A stretch of DNA of 59,252 nucleotides. It comes from Ornithinimicrobium sp. CNJ-824 (GTDB lineage Bacteria; Actinomycetota; Actinomycetes; Actinomycetales; Dermatophilaceae). The DNA lies in assembly GCF_001942405.1 (NCBI RefSeq), contig NZ_MKKA01000015.1:1-59252 (forward strand), written 5' to 3'. The position numbers were made by a program, and so were the translations under genes. Positions 16,887 through 26,136 of the stretch are shown here, one piece after another. Under the pieces are notes generated by a model. That model saw only the letters and a list, made by a program, of their open reading frames with translations, was not told the origin of the DNA and searched no databases. Each line of letters begins with the position of its first letter. Position 1 is the first letter of the stretch.

Positions 16887-18812
16887 TGTGCGGGATCTGC
16901 GGCACGGTGAGCTTCGGCTCCCGGCCGGATCCCGACCTCGTCTCCGACATGGTGGCCACGCTGACACATCGGGGGCCCGATGACTGCGCGGTCCTTGTCG
17001 ACCATGCGGCAGTGCTCGGCCACACCCGCCTCGCCCTGATCGACGTCGAGGGTGGGGCGCAGCCGCTGACCACACCGGACCGGTCCGTCTGGGTCACGTT
17101 CAACGGGGAGATCTTCAACTACGTGGAGCTGGCTCAAGAGCTCCGTGCACTGGGGCACGTCCTCACCACCGCCAGCGACACCGAGGTCATCGCACACGCC
17201 TACGAGGAGTGGGGGAGCGCGTGCTTCGAGCGGTTCAACGGGCAGTGGGCCGTTGGCCTGTGGGACAGGCGGCGGCAGCGTCTCGTGCTCGCGCGTGACC
17301 GGATGGGTATCCTTCCGCTCTTCTACCGCTGTGGTCCCCGATCGATCAGCTTCGCCTCACGGGTCGCCACCCTCCTGGCCGACCCTGCGGCCACCAGGGA
17401 GTTCGACCCGGTGGGGCTGCAGCAGGTGTGGACGTTCTGGTGCAGCATCTCTCCTCGCACGGCGTTCGCCGCGGTCTCGCAGCTGCCGCCCGGTCACGTC
17501 GCAACCTTCGACAGCTCGGGGCTGAGGACGTGGCCCTACTGGTCCGCGGAGTTCCCGCCTCGGGGCCAGGAACCCCACCAGGACCTGCAGGAGAACGCCG
17601 AAGAGTTGCGCGCGCTCCTGGTGCGGGCCACCCGGCTGCGGTTCGAGCGGAGCGACTTCCCGGTCGGTGCCTACCTGTCCGGCGGTCTTGACTCGGCCGT
17701 CACCGCTGCGGCCATCCGGCACTTCACCGACGTCGAGCTCACGACCTTCTCCTTGCGGTTCACCACCCCGGAGTTCGACGAGGGTTCCTACCAGCAGCTG
17801 GTCGCGGACCGGCTCGGCACCACCCACCACAGCGTGGACGTCGCCCCGAGCGACATCGCGGAGGTGTTCCCCGACGTGGTCTGGCACGCCGAGGCGCCGC
17901 TGCTACGCACCGCACCCGCGCCGCTGTTCCTCCTGTCCCGGCTCGTCCGGGCCAACGGCTACAAGGTCGTCGTCACCGGCGAGGGGGCCGACGAGATCCT
18001 CGGCGGCTACGACATCTACCGGGAGGCGAGGGTGCGGGAGTTCTGGGCGCGGGACCAGGGGTCGCGACTCCGTGACGATGCCGTCCAGCTGCTCTACCCG
18101 TGGATGGCGCTCAACCCCGCGCAGGCTCCGTCCTTCGCCCGCCACTTCTTCGGCGCCGACCTGGACCTCGCCGACCTCGGGCTGTCCCACCGGCCGAGGT
18201 GGGCAAGCACCGCTGCCCTCCAGACGATGCTCGCCCCCACCCTGCGCGAGCGGTTGTCCTCCTCGCCGGCCGTCGACCCGGTGGAGCACATGCCTGCCTC
18301 CGCCTCGGGTTGGGACCGGCTCAGCCGAGCCCAGTGGCTCGAGATGACCACCCTCCTGCCGGGATACATCCTGGCTCGCAGGGCGACCGGATGCTCATGG
18401 CCCACTCGGTCGAGGGCCGGTTCCCCTTCCTCGACCCCACGGTCGTGGACTTCGCCGCCTCGCTGCCCGCCCGGCACAAGCTCTTCGGGCTGGAGGAGAA
18501 GTTCATCCTCAAGCACGCCTTTGCAGACCTCGTTCCTCCTGAGATCCTCGCGCGTCCCAAGCAGCCCTACCGGCGCCCGATGCGGCCAGCTTCTTCGCCG
18601 GCAAGGAGCCCGAATGGGTGTCCGAGGTGACCTCCCCCCCGGGCCGTGACGGCAGCCGGCGTCTTCGACCACCGCCAGGTCGCCGGCCTGGTCGAGAAGG
18701 CGCGACGCCGGAGCCGCAGCTTCGGCAACACCGACAACATGAGGATGATCTCCGTCCTCTCCACGCAGCTGCTCCACGACCAGTTCGTCGCCGGGTCACG
18801 GCTGGGCCGTGA
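16886..18812 (+). CDS. AsnB-type glutamine-dependent amidotransferase (asparagine synthase family), three frameshifts
   Basis: The N-terminal class II glutaminase domain is intact: MCGICGTVSFG (Cys2 nucleophile), LTHRGPDD, FNGEIFNY and DTEVIAHAYEEWG. The synthetase domain has the PP-loop YLSGGLDSAVTAA and GEGADEILGGYD. The frame then breaks at about 18375 (one base missing), 18576-18578 (one missing) and the C-run 18634-18640 (one extra); after each, family sequence resumes (MLMAHSVEGRFPFLDP, then KEPEWVSEV, then NTDNMRMISVLSTQLLHDQF). The stop is uncertain; 18812 assumes one more missing base. It would use glutamine ammonia and ATP to amidate a carboxylate, most likely one linked to the co-encoded carrier protein or a sugar. 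Confidence 0.8.
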
Positions 18813-18866
18813 AAGCCGACCACCGACGATGCGCCGCATCGATCTCACCACCGCCGAGGAGGACTC

Positions 18867-19859
18867 ATGGCGCACACCCCACAGTTCGGTCACCACGTGC
18901 TCGACATCGACTGCGAGACCGAGGTCGCGCGCATCGTCACCACGCTCAGGGACTACCTGACCGACGTCCGGCGCAAGGGTTTCGTCGTCGCCCTGTCGGG
19001 CGGGATCGACTCCAGCGTCACCGCCGCTCTCTGCGTGCGGGCGGTCGGTCCCGAACGCGTCTTCGGCCTGCACATGCCCGAGCGGGCGTCCGCGCCGGAG
19101 ACGATTCGGCTGAGCCGCGCCGTCTCCGACACGTTCGCTTTCGACTCCGAGGTCGAGGAGATCGCGGGCACCCTGGAGGCCATCGGGTGCTACCGCAGGT
19201 ATGACGACGCCGTCCGACGCGTCGTGCCGGGCTACGGGGCCGGCTGGCGGTCCAAGATCGTCCTGCCGAGCGTGACGGAGGACGACACCCTGCGCCTCTA
19301 CTCGATCGTCGTCGAGGACCCCGACGGCCAGCGCAGCCGGCACCGGCTGTCGGTCGACGCCTATCTCGGGGTGGTGGCCGCGACGAACTTCAAGCAGCGT
19401 GTCCGCAAGGTTCTCGAGTACCACCATGCGGACAGGCTCAACTACGCCACCACCGGCACGCCCAACCTGCTGGAGTACGACCAGGGATTCTTCGTCAAGC
19501 TCGGTGACGGCGCCGCCGACGTCAAACCCATCGCCCACCTCTACAAGACGCAGGTGTACGCGCTCGGCGAACACCTCGGGGTGCCGGCAGAGATCCTCGA
19601 TCGGCCCTCCACGACCGACACCTACTCGCTCGCCCAGTCGCAGGAGGAGTTCTACTTCTCGCTCCCGCACCACCTGATGGACCTGGCCCTCTACGCCCGC
19701 GACCACGACGTGCCGCCGGCCGAGCTGGCGCAGGCGCTGGACCTCGACGTGCCCGCCGTGGAGCGGGTCCTGCGCGACATCGACCAGAAGCGTCGCAGCA
19801 CCCGTTACCTGCACCAGCCTCCGGTGCTCGTCGAAGAGATCGGTCCGGGCGACGGCTGA
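18867..19859 (+). CDS. NAD synthetase-like ATP pyrophosphatase (NadE family), probably repurposed
   Basis: This 330-residue protein has the PP-loop ALSGGIDSSVTAALC, then TGTPNLLEYDQGFFVKLGDG and KPIAHLYKTQVYALGEHLG, the NadE hallmarks. There is no glutaminase or nitrilase domain, so it is ammonia-dependent. It is longer than usual single-domain NadE (about 275), owing to an insertion around residues 95-175. Its place between AsnB and a flippase, rather than near NAD genes, suggests it adenylates and amidates a pathway intermediate. The ATG has GAGGAGG five bases upstream. NAD synthesis as a redundant copy is the alternative. Confidence 0.75.
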   Translation: MAHTPQFGHHVLDIDCETEVARIVTTLRDYLTDVRRKGFVVALSGGIDSSVTAALCVRAVGPERVFGLHMPERASAPETIRLSRAVSDTFAFDSEVEEIAGTLEAIGCYRRYDDAVRRVVPGYGAGWRSKIVLPSVTEDDTLRLYSIVVEDPDGQRSRHRLSVDAYLGVVAATNFKQRVRKVLEYHHADRLNYATTGTPNLLEYDQGFFVKLGDGAADVKPIAHLYKTQVYALGEHLGVPAEILDRPSTTDTYSLAQSQEEFYFSLPHHLMDLALYARDHDVPPAELAQALDLDVPAVERVLRDIDQKRRSTRYLHQPPVLVEEIGPGDG

Positions 19860-19860
19860 G

Positions 19861-21366
19861 GTGGACACCGAGCAGGAGGCCCGTGAGACCGGCCTGGGGG
19901 CGAAGGCGCTGAAGGGCGGGTCGCTGCTCGCCGTCGCGACGGTGTTCGAGCGCTTGACCCGGCTGGGACGCAACATGCTGCTCGCGCGCGTGATCGCGCC
20001 GGACCAGTTCGGTCTGATGGCGCTGGTCCTCGCGGTGCTGGCCCTGCTCGAGGCGATCACCGAGGTGGGGGTCGCGCAAGCCGTCATCCAGAACGCGCGC
20101 GGCACGTCCCGCGACTTCCTCAACGTGGCCTGGTGGTTCGGGATTCTGCGCGGCCTCGTCGTCGCCCTGGTGGCTCTGCCGCTGGCCGGGCCGGTCGCCT
20201 CCTTCTACGACGCGCCCGAGCTCGAGGGCCTCCTGCTCGTGGCACCGCTCACCGTCGTGCTCACCGGGCTGGCCAGCCCCCGCGTCTACGCGCTGCAGCG
20301 CGAGTTCCGGTTCGGTGCCACCCTGGTCAGCATCCAGGGCGCGGCGCTCCTGGGCACCGCGGCGACCATCGCCCTGGGGCTGTGGCTGCAAAATGTCTGG
20401 GCGCTGCTGCTGGGAGCGGTCCTCGAGGCCTTCCTCCGTTTCGTGCTGTCCTTCGTGGTGGCGCCGTTCCGTCCGTCGCTGCGCTGGGAGGCGCAGTCCC
20501 GGCGCGACCTGTTCAGGTTCACCAAGGGCATGGCAGGGCTGTCGCTGCTCACCTTCCTCATCATGCAGGCCGACGTCTTCGTCCTCGGCAAGACGGCAAC
20601 GGTGGACGACCTCGGTCTCTACACCATGGCGGTCGCCCTGGCCTCGCTGCCGCTGGCCATCTTCAGCAAGGTGGCACAGCCGCTCGTGGTCCCGGTCCTG
20701 GCCCGGTTCCAGGACGACATGGCGGCCATGCGGCGCACGGTGCTGCGCATGACTCGCCTGGTCTGGCTCTTCGGCCTGCCGCTCGCCGCAGTGATGGCCG
20801 CCGTCGCGGGACCGCTCCTGACGGTCGTCTACGGCCGTCCCGAGTTCAGCCGGGTGGCGACGGCGTTCTCTGTCTACGCCGCTTTCGTCGTCATGTACAT
20901 GGCCTCGATGGTCACCTTCTCCGTCTACCTGGCCCTGGGCCGTCCCGAGCTGCAGCGACGGTTCACCCTCGTACGCGCGGCGCTCGTGGTCGGGCTGCTC
21001 TACCCCCTGACAGTGAACTGGGGCCCCACGGGAGCGGCCGGTGCCCTCCTCGCCTCGATGGTGGGGGCCATGGGGTTCCAGCTGATGACCCTCCGCCGGA
21101 TCACCGGCCTCCGGCCGGTCGACTACCTCCGCACGCTGGTTCCCGCCGTGGTCCCCACCGCCGTGCCCGTGGCCGCCCTGCTGGCGACCTCGGCGCTGAC
21201 CGACGCCTCGGGGTGGATGCTGGTCTCCCTCGCCATGCTGGTCGGCGGTGCCACCTGGTCGGTCCTGCTGCTTCGCGAGCGCCACGAGATCCGCACCGTG
21301 CGCGGCTCGTCGGCCACGCCGGGAGCGCGTCAGTTGCGCGGCAGGACAGGCTCCCCGTCCACGTAG
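19861..21366 (+). CDS. Wzx-like polysaccharide flippase (MOP superfamily)
   Basis: This 501-residue integral membrane protein has about 12-14 hydrophobic segments and the family opening GAKALKGGSLLAVATVFERL, followed by LARVIAPDQFGLMALVLAVL. It flips undecaprenyl-linked repeat units across the membrane. The GTG start lies one base after the NadE-like stop, so it is tightly coupled to the amidation genes. The 3' end overlaps the convergent beta-helix lipoprotein gene by 37 bp. Confidence 0.88.
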   Translation: MDTEQEARETGLGAKALKGGSLLAVATVFERLTRLGRNMLLARVIAPDQFGLMALVLAVLALLEAITEVGVAQAVIQNARGTSRDFLNVAWWFGILRGLVVALVALPLAGPVASFYDAPELEGLLLVAPLTVVLTGLASPRVYALQREFRFGATLVSIQGAALLGTAATIALGLWLQNVWALLLGAVLEAFLRFVLSFVVAPFRPSLRWEAQSRRDLFRFTKGMAGLSLLTFLIMQADVFVLGKTATVDDLGLYTMAVALASLPLAIFSKVAQPLVVPVLARFQDDMAAMRRTVLRMTRLVWLFGLPLAAVMAAVAGPLLTVVYGRPEFSRVATAFSVYAAFVVMYMASMVTFSVYLALGRPELQRRFTLVRAALVVGLLYPLTVNWGPTGAAGALLASMVGAMGFQLMTLRRITGLRPVDYLRTLVPAVVPTAVPVAALLATSALTDASGWMLVSLAMLVGGATWSVLLLRERHEIRTVRGSSATPGARQLRGRTGSPST

Positions 21367-22241
21367 ACGTTGTCCTGCCAGACGTTGCCCGGGGCGTCCG
21401 TGTCGAACGCCTCGATCGCGCCGTGGATGCCGCAGGTGCCGTCGTCCCCCCGGTCGAACACGTTGCCGATGAAGCGGATGCGGTTGGCGTCCCCGCTGAA
21501 CGGCTTGTCCCGCGTGGACCCGCCGAAGGCACAGAACGAGGCCGTCCCGGACCTGAACAGGTTGCCCTCGACGAGGTTGTTCTCGACCGGCGCGAAGTCG
21601 CCGTATCCGGTCAGTGCCGCAGAACAGCCGGACGCAGGGGGGAGGCGCTCTCCCTCGCACACGATCGTGTTGTTGCGCAGGGTGGTGTTACGGCCCATCC
21701 GGATGCCGCTCAGGTGCGCCTCGCCGTCGGGGTCGCCGGCCTGCGCGTGCACCCATGAGCTCTCCACCGTGCAGTCGGCCTCGCAGTTGATCGAGCGTCT
21801 ACCGCCGCTCACCTCGACGCGCCGTGCGGTGAAGTTGCCGTTCCCGAGAGCGGTGACGAGACGTTCGCCCACCACGACCTCGCTGTCGCTGATCTCGAAC
21901 GAGCCGCCCTCCTCGGGCTGCTGCACGACGACCCGACCGAGGATCCGGGACCGCGTGATCACCACTCCGTCAGCGCGGATGCGCAGGTCGCACTCGACGA
22001 GACGGGCATCCACCACGGTGCCTGGCTCGATGACCGTGCAGTCCCCGTCCCACGGCGTCAGCTCGGTACCGGGTGGTACACCGGTGTTCTCCGGGCCCGG
22101 CCACTCGCGTTGCTGGCTCGTGCTCGCTGCAGCGTCCGGATGCGAGGTCGGCGACGGGGGCGGGGAGGATGATGGCGTGCACGCGGCGGCGAGGACGAGC
22201 ACGCTCACGCCCGGGAAAGCCGCTCGCTCGAGCCCCGCCAT
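21330..22241 (-). CDS. Beta-helix surface lipoprotein
   Basis: 303 residues with a lipoprotein signal (VLVLAAACTPS, lipobox Cys about 21), a Ser/Pro/Thr linker and then short Asn/Val/Ile-rich repeats (TRSRILGRVVVQ, NTTLRNNTIVCEG, ENNLVEGNLF, RFIGNVFDRG) typical of right-handed parallel beta-helices of the pectate-lyase type. Paired Cys residues are frequent. Its C-terminal 220 residues are clearly paralogous to the secreted protein at 28114-29553 (both have GGRRS, SSWVHAQ or DSWVHAQ, SGIRMG and LTGYGDF). It probably binds, trims or organises extracellular polysaccharide; no catalytic residues are assignable. Confidence 0.8.
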   Translation of the reverse strand: MAGLERAAFPGVSVLVLAAACTPSSSPPPSPTSHPDAAASTSQQREWPGPENTGVPPGTELTPWDGDCTVIEPGTVVDARLVECDLRIRADGVVITRSRILGRVVVQQPEEGGSFEISDSEVVVGERLVTALGNGNFTARRVEVSGGRRSINCEADCTVESSWVHAQAGDPDGEAHLSGIRMGRNTTLRNNTIVCEGERLPPASGCSAALTGYGDFAPVENNLVEGNLFRSGTASFCAFGGSTRDKPFSGDANRIRFIGNVFDRGDDGTCGIHGAIEAFDTDAPGNVWQDNVYVDGEPVLPRN

Positions 22242-22297
22242 ACCCAGATGGTAGTCCTCGACTGCCGTCAGGCCACCCGTAGGGCAAGGAGGCCCTC

Positions 22298-22303
22298 TAG
22301 GCT
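22298..22303 (+). promoter_or_regulatory. -10 box of a probably leaderless gene
   Basis: TAGGCT ends six bases before the ATG of the GT2 gene, so transcription would start at or next to the start codon. No ribosome site lies between. A -35 box is not clear. Confidence 0.45.
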
Positions 22304-22309
22304 GAGCGG

Positions 22310-23260
22310 ATGGACGCCCGCGTCGCCGTCTCGGTGGTCATCGTCAACTGGAACACCCGCGAGCTGCTGCTGGACGTCGTAGACTCCATCAAGGACACCA
22401 CGCGCACGGTGCCCTACGAGGTGATCGTCGTGGACAACGCCTCGCACGACGGGTCCGTCGAGGCGCTGAAAGCTCGCCACCCAGACGTCACGGTGATCGT
22501 CAACCCCGACAACTACGGCTTCGCCCGCGCGAACAACATCGGTTTCGCCGCGGCCCGCGGAGACGCCTTCTGCCTCGTCAACACCGATGTCGTCGCGCTC
22601 GACGGAGTGGTCGACGGCCTGTGGGAATTCCTCCTCGCGCACCCGCGTGCCGGGGCGGTCGGACCGCAGACCCTAGACCGCGACGGTCGGGTGCGCACCA
22701 ACGTGCGACGCTTCCCCACCCTGCGCAACGCCATCGGTGACCACCTGTGGCTGCGGCGCGTCCTTCCGGCCGTCTTCCCCGGCCGCTCGGTGCCACCCAG
22801 CCGCCTCGCAGAGGTGCACTCCGCGGACGTCCTCTCGGGGTGCTTCCTCATGGTGCGTCGTCAGGCGGTGGAGGAGGTTGGAGCCCTCGACGAGGGGTTC
22901 TTCTTCTACGGCGAGGACACCGACTGGGCCAGGCGCCTCCACGACGCCGGTTGGGAGTGCGTCTACCTGCCCCAGGCCCGCGCCATCCACTTCGGCGGGG
23001 GGTCGACGGCGGCACGACCGCTGACCTACTACCTCGCCAAGGAGAAGGCCGACCTGCGCTACTGGCAGAAGCACCATGGTCGGGGCGCCGTGGCCGGCTA
23101 CGTCGGGATCAGGCTGGTGCACAACCTGGCGTCGGTCGTCGGCTGGGGCGTGGTCGGGGTGGTTCGTCCGGCGAACCGTGAGCGTGCCTGGCACAAGGTG
23201 CGCGGCAACGTCACCAACACCGTGTGGCTGGTCAGCCGTCGTGGACCGACCTGGCCCTAG
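22310..23260 (+). CDS. GT2 glycosyltransferase (rhamnosyltransferase-like)
   Basis: 316 residues with a GT-A fold: VSVVIVNWNTRELL, VVDNASHDGSVEAL, NPDNYGFARANNIG, the metal-binding triad in LVNTDVVALDG, SGCFLMVRR and the acceptor-site EDTDWARRL. This is the WbbL/rhamnosyltransferase subgroup that extends lipid-linked glycans. The C-terminal 60 residues include a hydrophobic amphipathic segment. It appears to be transcribed as a leaderless gene and converges on the GNAT gene with a 4-bp overlap of stop codons. Confidence 0.88.
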   Translation: MDARVAVSVVIVNWNTRELLLDVVDSIKDTTRTVPYEVIVVDNASHDGSVEALKARHPDVTVIVNPDNYGFARANNIGFAAARGDAFCLVNTDVVALDGVVDGLWEFLLAHPRAGAVGPQTLDRDGRVRTNVRRFPTLRNAIGDHLWLRRVLPAVFPGRSVPPSRLAEVHSADVLSGCFLMVRRQAVEEVGALDEGFFFYGEDTDWARRLHDAGWECVYLPQARAIHFGGGSTAARPLTYYLAKEKADLRYWQKHHGRGAVAGYVGIRLVHNLASVVGWGVVGVVRPANRERAWHKVRGNVTNTVWLVSRRGPTWP

Positions 23261-24266
23261 ACGTCGTTCCCGTCACCCTGCGAGAGCAACCAGGCATCGG
23301 GGTCGGAGGCTGCGGCGCCCGGGAAGCCCGGGCTGAGCAGGAACTTCACCTGGCTGCGGCGCAGGCGCAGGCCGGCCCGGCGCAGCGGCCGTCGAGGCGT
23401 GTCCCGGGCACCGACCACGCCTGCAGCAGCCGGCAGCCGCGGTCGCCTGCTCGCGCCGCTGCCGCGCGCACGAGCAGGCGCAGGGTCTCCATGTCCGCCG
23501 GGTCGTGCATCAGCTCCATGAGCTCTCCCACCCGGATACCGCGCCGCACGGTCCAGCCCAGGACCACCACACCCATCAACCGGCCGTGGTGCCGCAACGT
23601 CAGCAGGTCGTACCGGTCGGGGTTCGCGACGTAGCGCCAGTTCAGGTATGCCGCGTCGCGCACCTGGGCGACCTGGTAGCCCTTCGACGCGCGCTGCCAC
23701 AGCTCGTCCACCGACGTGTCGAACGCCTCGACCGCCTCCAGCGCGTAGCCTGCCGGCAGCCGCAGCCGAGGCCGCAAGAGCCGGGGAGGAACGACACGGA
23801 GCCGGTAGACCAGGGAGAACGGCTCCTGGTAGTTCCACCGGTCGGTGAAGATCGGGTAGGAGTTGACCGACGGCGTCACGTACCACCCGGGGATCCCGGC
23901 TGAGGCTGCCTGCTGGAACACCGCTGCGGTGCACCTCCCCATGAGACCGCGACCCTGCCAGGCCGGATCCGTGAACATGTCCATGGTCTTGCCCACGACG
24001 ACGCGCTGCCCGTCGATCATGAACGCCTTCGGCGCCAGGGCGAAGGATGCGACGACCTCCTCGCCGTGCCGGGCCGAGTGCACGATCGCCCTGCCAGACG
24101 GGTTCTCCCCGTACATCCACCGGTAGTAGGCGGGACTCTTGTCACGCAGGCGCAGCTGCTCGCCCTCGCCGCTCATCCGACGGATCAGGTCCGAGACGCG
24201 CTCCTCGTCACCGGGTCGGAACTCTCCGAACTTGGGCTCCTCGAGGTCGTTGCCGCTGGAAACCAT
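23257..24266 (-). CDS. GNAT-family acetyltransferase of polysaccharide locus, frameshifted near the end
   Basis: About 336 residues if one missing base near 23385-23390 is restored. ATG 24266 is preceded by GGGAGG at five bases. The N-terminal GNAT domain includes KTMDMFTDPAWQGRGLMGRC, whose QGRGLMG binds the CoA pyrophosphate. A second GNAT-like half follows. After the break the expected C-terminus, RRSQVKFLLSPGFPG and a final LLSQGDGNDV, is in the next frame. Large double-GNAT proteins of this kind occur with exopolysaccharide genes and are thought to acylate sugar amines. The substrate is unknown. Confidence 0.75.
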
Positions 24267-24369
24267 CGATCCTCCCGCTCCGCCACGAGACATGGTGCAT
24301 GATGAGGGAAGTTGAGCCTGCTCGCGACTGGGAACCAGTGTAGGTCCGAGCCGGTTCACGGAGAGGGCT

Positions 24370-26136
24370 ATGTCGATCTATGGGGTAGCGGGGATGCTGG
24401 CGGTCACGCACCGCCGGAGCGACAGTGTGCCCCCGGAAGGTGTCCGCCTGGTGGTTGCCCGCGAGCGGCTGTCCCCGTTGCGGCCTGTCGCCGGTGTGTG
24501 GCTGACCTCGTGGGGCCATGACCCCTCGCTCCCGACCGTGGCACGCCCTCTGGTCCTGGCCGGCCCGGCGCGGCTGGACGGCGCCCGGGTCACGGACCGT
24601 CGCGTGGCACGGCTGCTCCAGGACGGCCACCAACCCGAGCTCGCCCGGTTCCTGCCCCCGTTCGCGGTGATCGGCCTGGCCGAAGAAGGTCTGCGCGTGG
24701 CGACCGACCGGATGGGGATGAGCCAGGTCTTCCTCGGCGCCGGTCCCGGTTGGGAGGCCGTGTCCACCTCCGCCCGGCTCCTGCACCTGCTCCTCGACCA
24801 GGGCCTGGACGAGGAGGCGGTGCTCCTGCAGAGCCAGCTCGGCTGGCAGCTCTTCGAGCACACGCTCTACTCCGGTGTCACAAAGCTGGCGCCCGGAGAG
24901 TCGCTGACGATCACCGACGACGGTGTGCGGCGTCGCCCGGACACCGATGGACCGGCGGCCCCGGGGTCCACCCGGCTCGGCGACGCGGTGGACCGCGCCT
25001 CCACGACGTTGCGCCGGTTCACGACCGCCCTCCTCGAGGACACCGATGACCCGGTTCTCCAGCTCACCGGTGGCATGGACTCGCGCATCATCCTCAGCTC
25101 CGTCCCGGCGGCCCGGCGCGCCGGCCTCCGTGCCATGACCCTGGATGTGCCGGGGTCCCGTGACACGTCCGTCGCGGGGGCGGTCGCCGTTCGCTACGGC
25201 CTGACGCACCAGGTCGTCACTCTCGACGGACTCCGCTCCGTCAGTGCGGGCGAGTGGTTCGACCGCGTGCGATCGACCGCGGCAGCGCACGACGGGATGC
25301 TCAACCCGGTCGCCAAGGCGGCCACGGAGTGGGCCGAGGAATCGGTCGACCAGGGCAGCCGACTCGGCGGACTGGGCGGTGAGGTCGCGCGTGGCTTCTA
25401 CTACGTCGGCCCCGTGCGGCCGGCCCCGGTGGACCGTCGCCGCAGTGACCGGCTCGCGCGATGGCGCATGCTGGCCAACGAGGCTGTCGCGCCCGAGGCG
25501 CTGCACACGCGGTACCGACGAGCGGCGGAGGATGTGGCGCTGGACGCGATCCACGCTGCACTCGTCGCCGGTGGGAGCGAGTGGTTCTCCGCCACCGACG
25601 ACCTCTACTACCGGCACCGGATGCCGCGCTGGGCAGGACTGGCCGAGACCGTCGCCTCGACCAGCCGCACGATCGTCAACCCCATGCTGGACCCCGCGTT
25701 CATCCGCGTCGCCCGCGACCTCGCGCCGCGGGACAAGGGTCATGCCCGGTTCCTCGCTCGACTGCAGCTGGAGTTGGACCCAGCCCTTGCCGCACTCCCC
25801 CTGGAGGGCCGTCCTGCTCCCGAGACCTTCGCCTACCCAGGCCCCCTCAGCCTCGTGCGACGGGCATCGACCCAGTCGCGTCTCGGGATCCGCAAGGTGA
25901 AGCAGCGCGCCACCCGAGCACGACGGCCACCCGCTGGCGGCAACGTGGTGGCCACCGCCGTGACGCACCACGTCCGCGAGCACCCCGCCCTGCTCGGCCC
26001 AGTGCGCGACGCCGGGTGGTTCGACCAGGGGTGGCTCACCGACGTGCTCTCCGGTTCGGTGAACCCGGCGCCGCACACCGTGGCGTTCCTGATGAACATG
26101 CTTGTCGCCCTCGACGCACGGAACGGACCGCGATGA
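24370..26136 (+). CDS. Asparagine-synthase-like protein with degenerate glutaminase domain
   Basis: 588 residues. The N-terminus, MSIYGVAGML, keeps the shape of a class II glutaminase but lacks the Cys2 nucleophile, so it cannot take ammonia from glutamine. The synthetase domain has an altered PP-loop, LTGGMDSRIILS, followed by TLDVPGSRDTSVAGAVAVRYG. This fits ATP-dependent amide or ester formation using another nucleophile, as in beta-lactam synthetase and lasso-peptide cyclases. It differs from the AsnB at 16886. GGAGAGG precedes the ATG. Its stop overlaps the next ATG (ATGA), making a coupled three-gene unit with the FrhB-like and acetyltransferase genes. Confidence 0.8.
   Translation: MSIYGVAGMLAVTHRRSDSVPPEGVRLVVARERLSPLRPVAGVWLTSWGHDPSLPTVARPLVLAGPARLDGARVTDRRVARLLQDGHQPELARFLPPFAVIGLAEEGLRVATDRMGMSQVFLGAGPGWEAVSTSARLLHLLLDQGLDEEAVLLQSQLGWQLFEHTLYSGVTKLAPGESLTITDDGVRRRPDTDGPAAPGSTRLGDAVDRASTTLRRFTTALLEDTDDPVLQLTGGMDSRIILSSVPAARRAGLRAMTLDVPGSRDTSVAGAVAVRYGLTHQVVTLDGLRSVSAGEWFDRVRSTAAAHDGMLNPVAKAATEWAEESVDQGSRLGGLGGEVARGFYYVGPVRPAPVDRRRSDRLARWRMLANEAVAPEALHTRYRRAAEDVALDAIHAALVAGGSEWFSATDDLYYRHRMPRWAGLAETVASTSRTIVNPMLDPAFIRVARDLAPRDKGHARFLARLQLELDPALAALPLEGRPAPETFAYPGPLSLVRRASTQSRLGIRKVKQRATRARRPPAGGNVVATAVTHHVREHPALLGPVRDAGWFDQGWLTDVLSGSVNPAPHTVAFLMNMLVALDARNGPR

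Noticed and set aside
18867..19859. Housekeeping NAD synthetase
   Set aside because: The family matches, but the insertion, the lack of a glutaminase domain and the position between an amidotransferase and a flippase favour a pathway-specific role. Kept only as an alternative.
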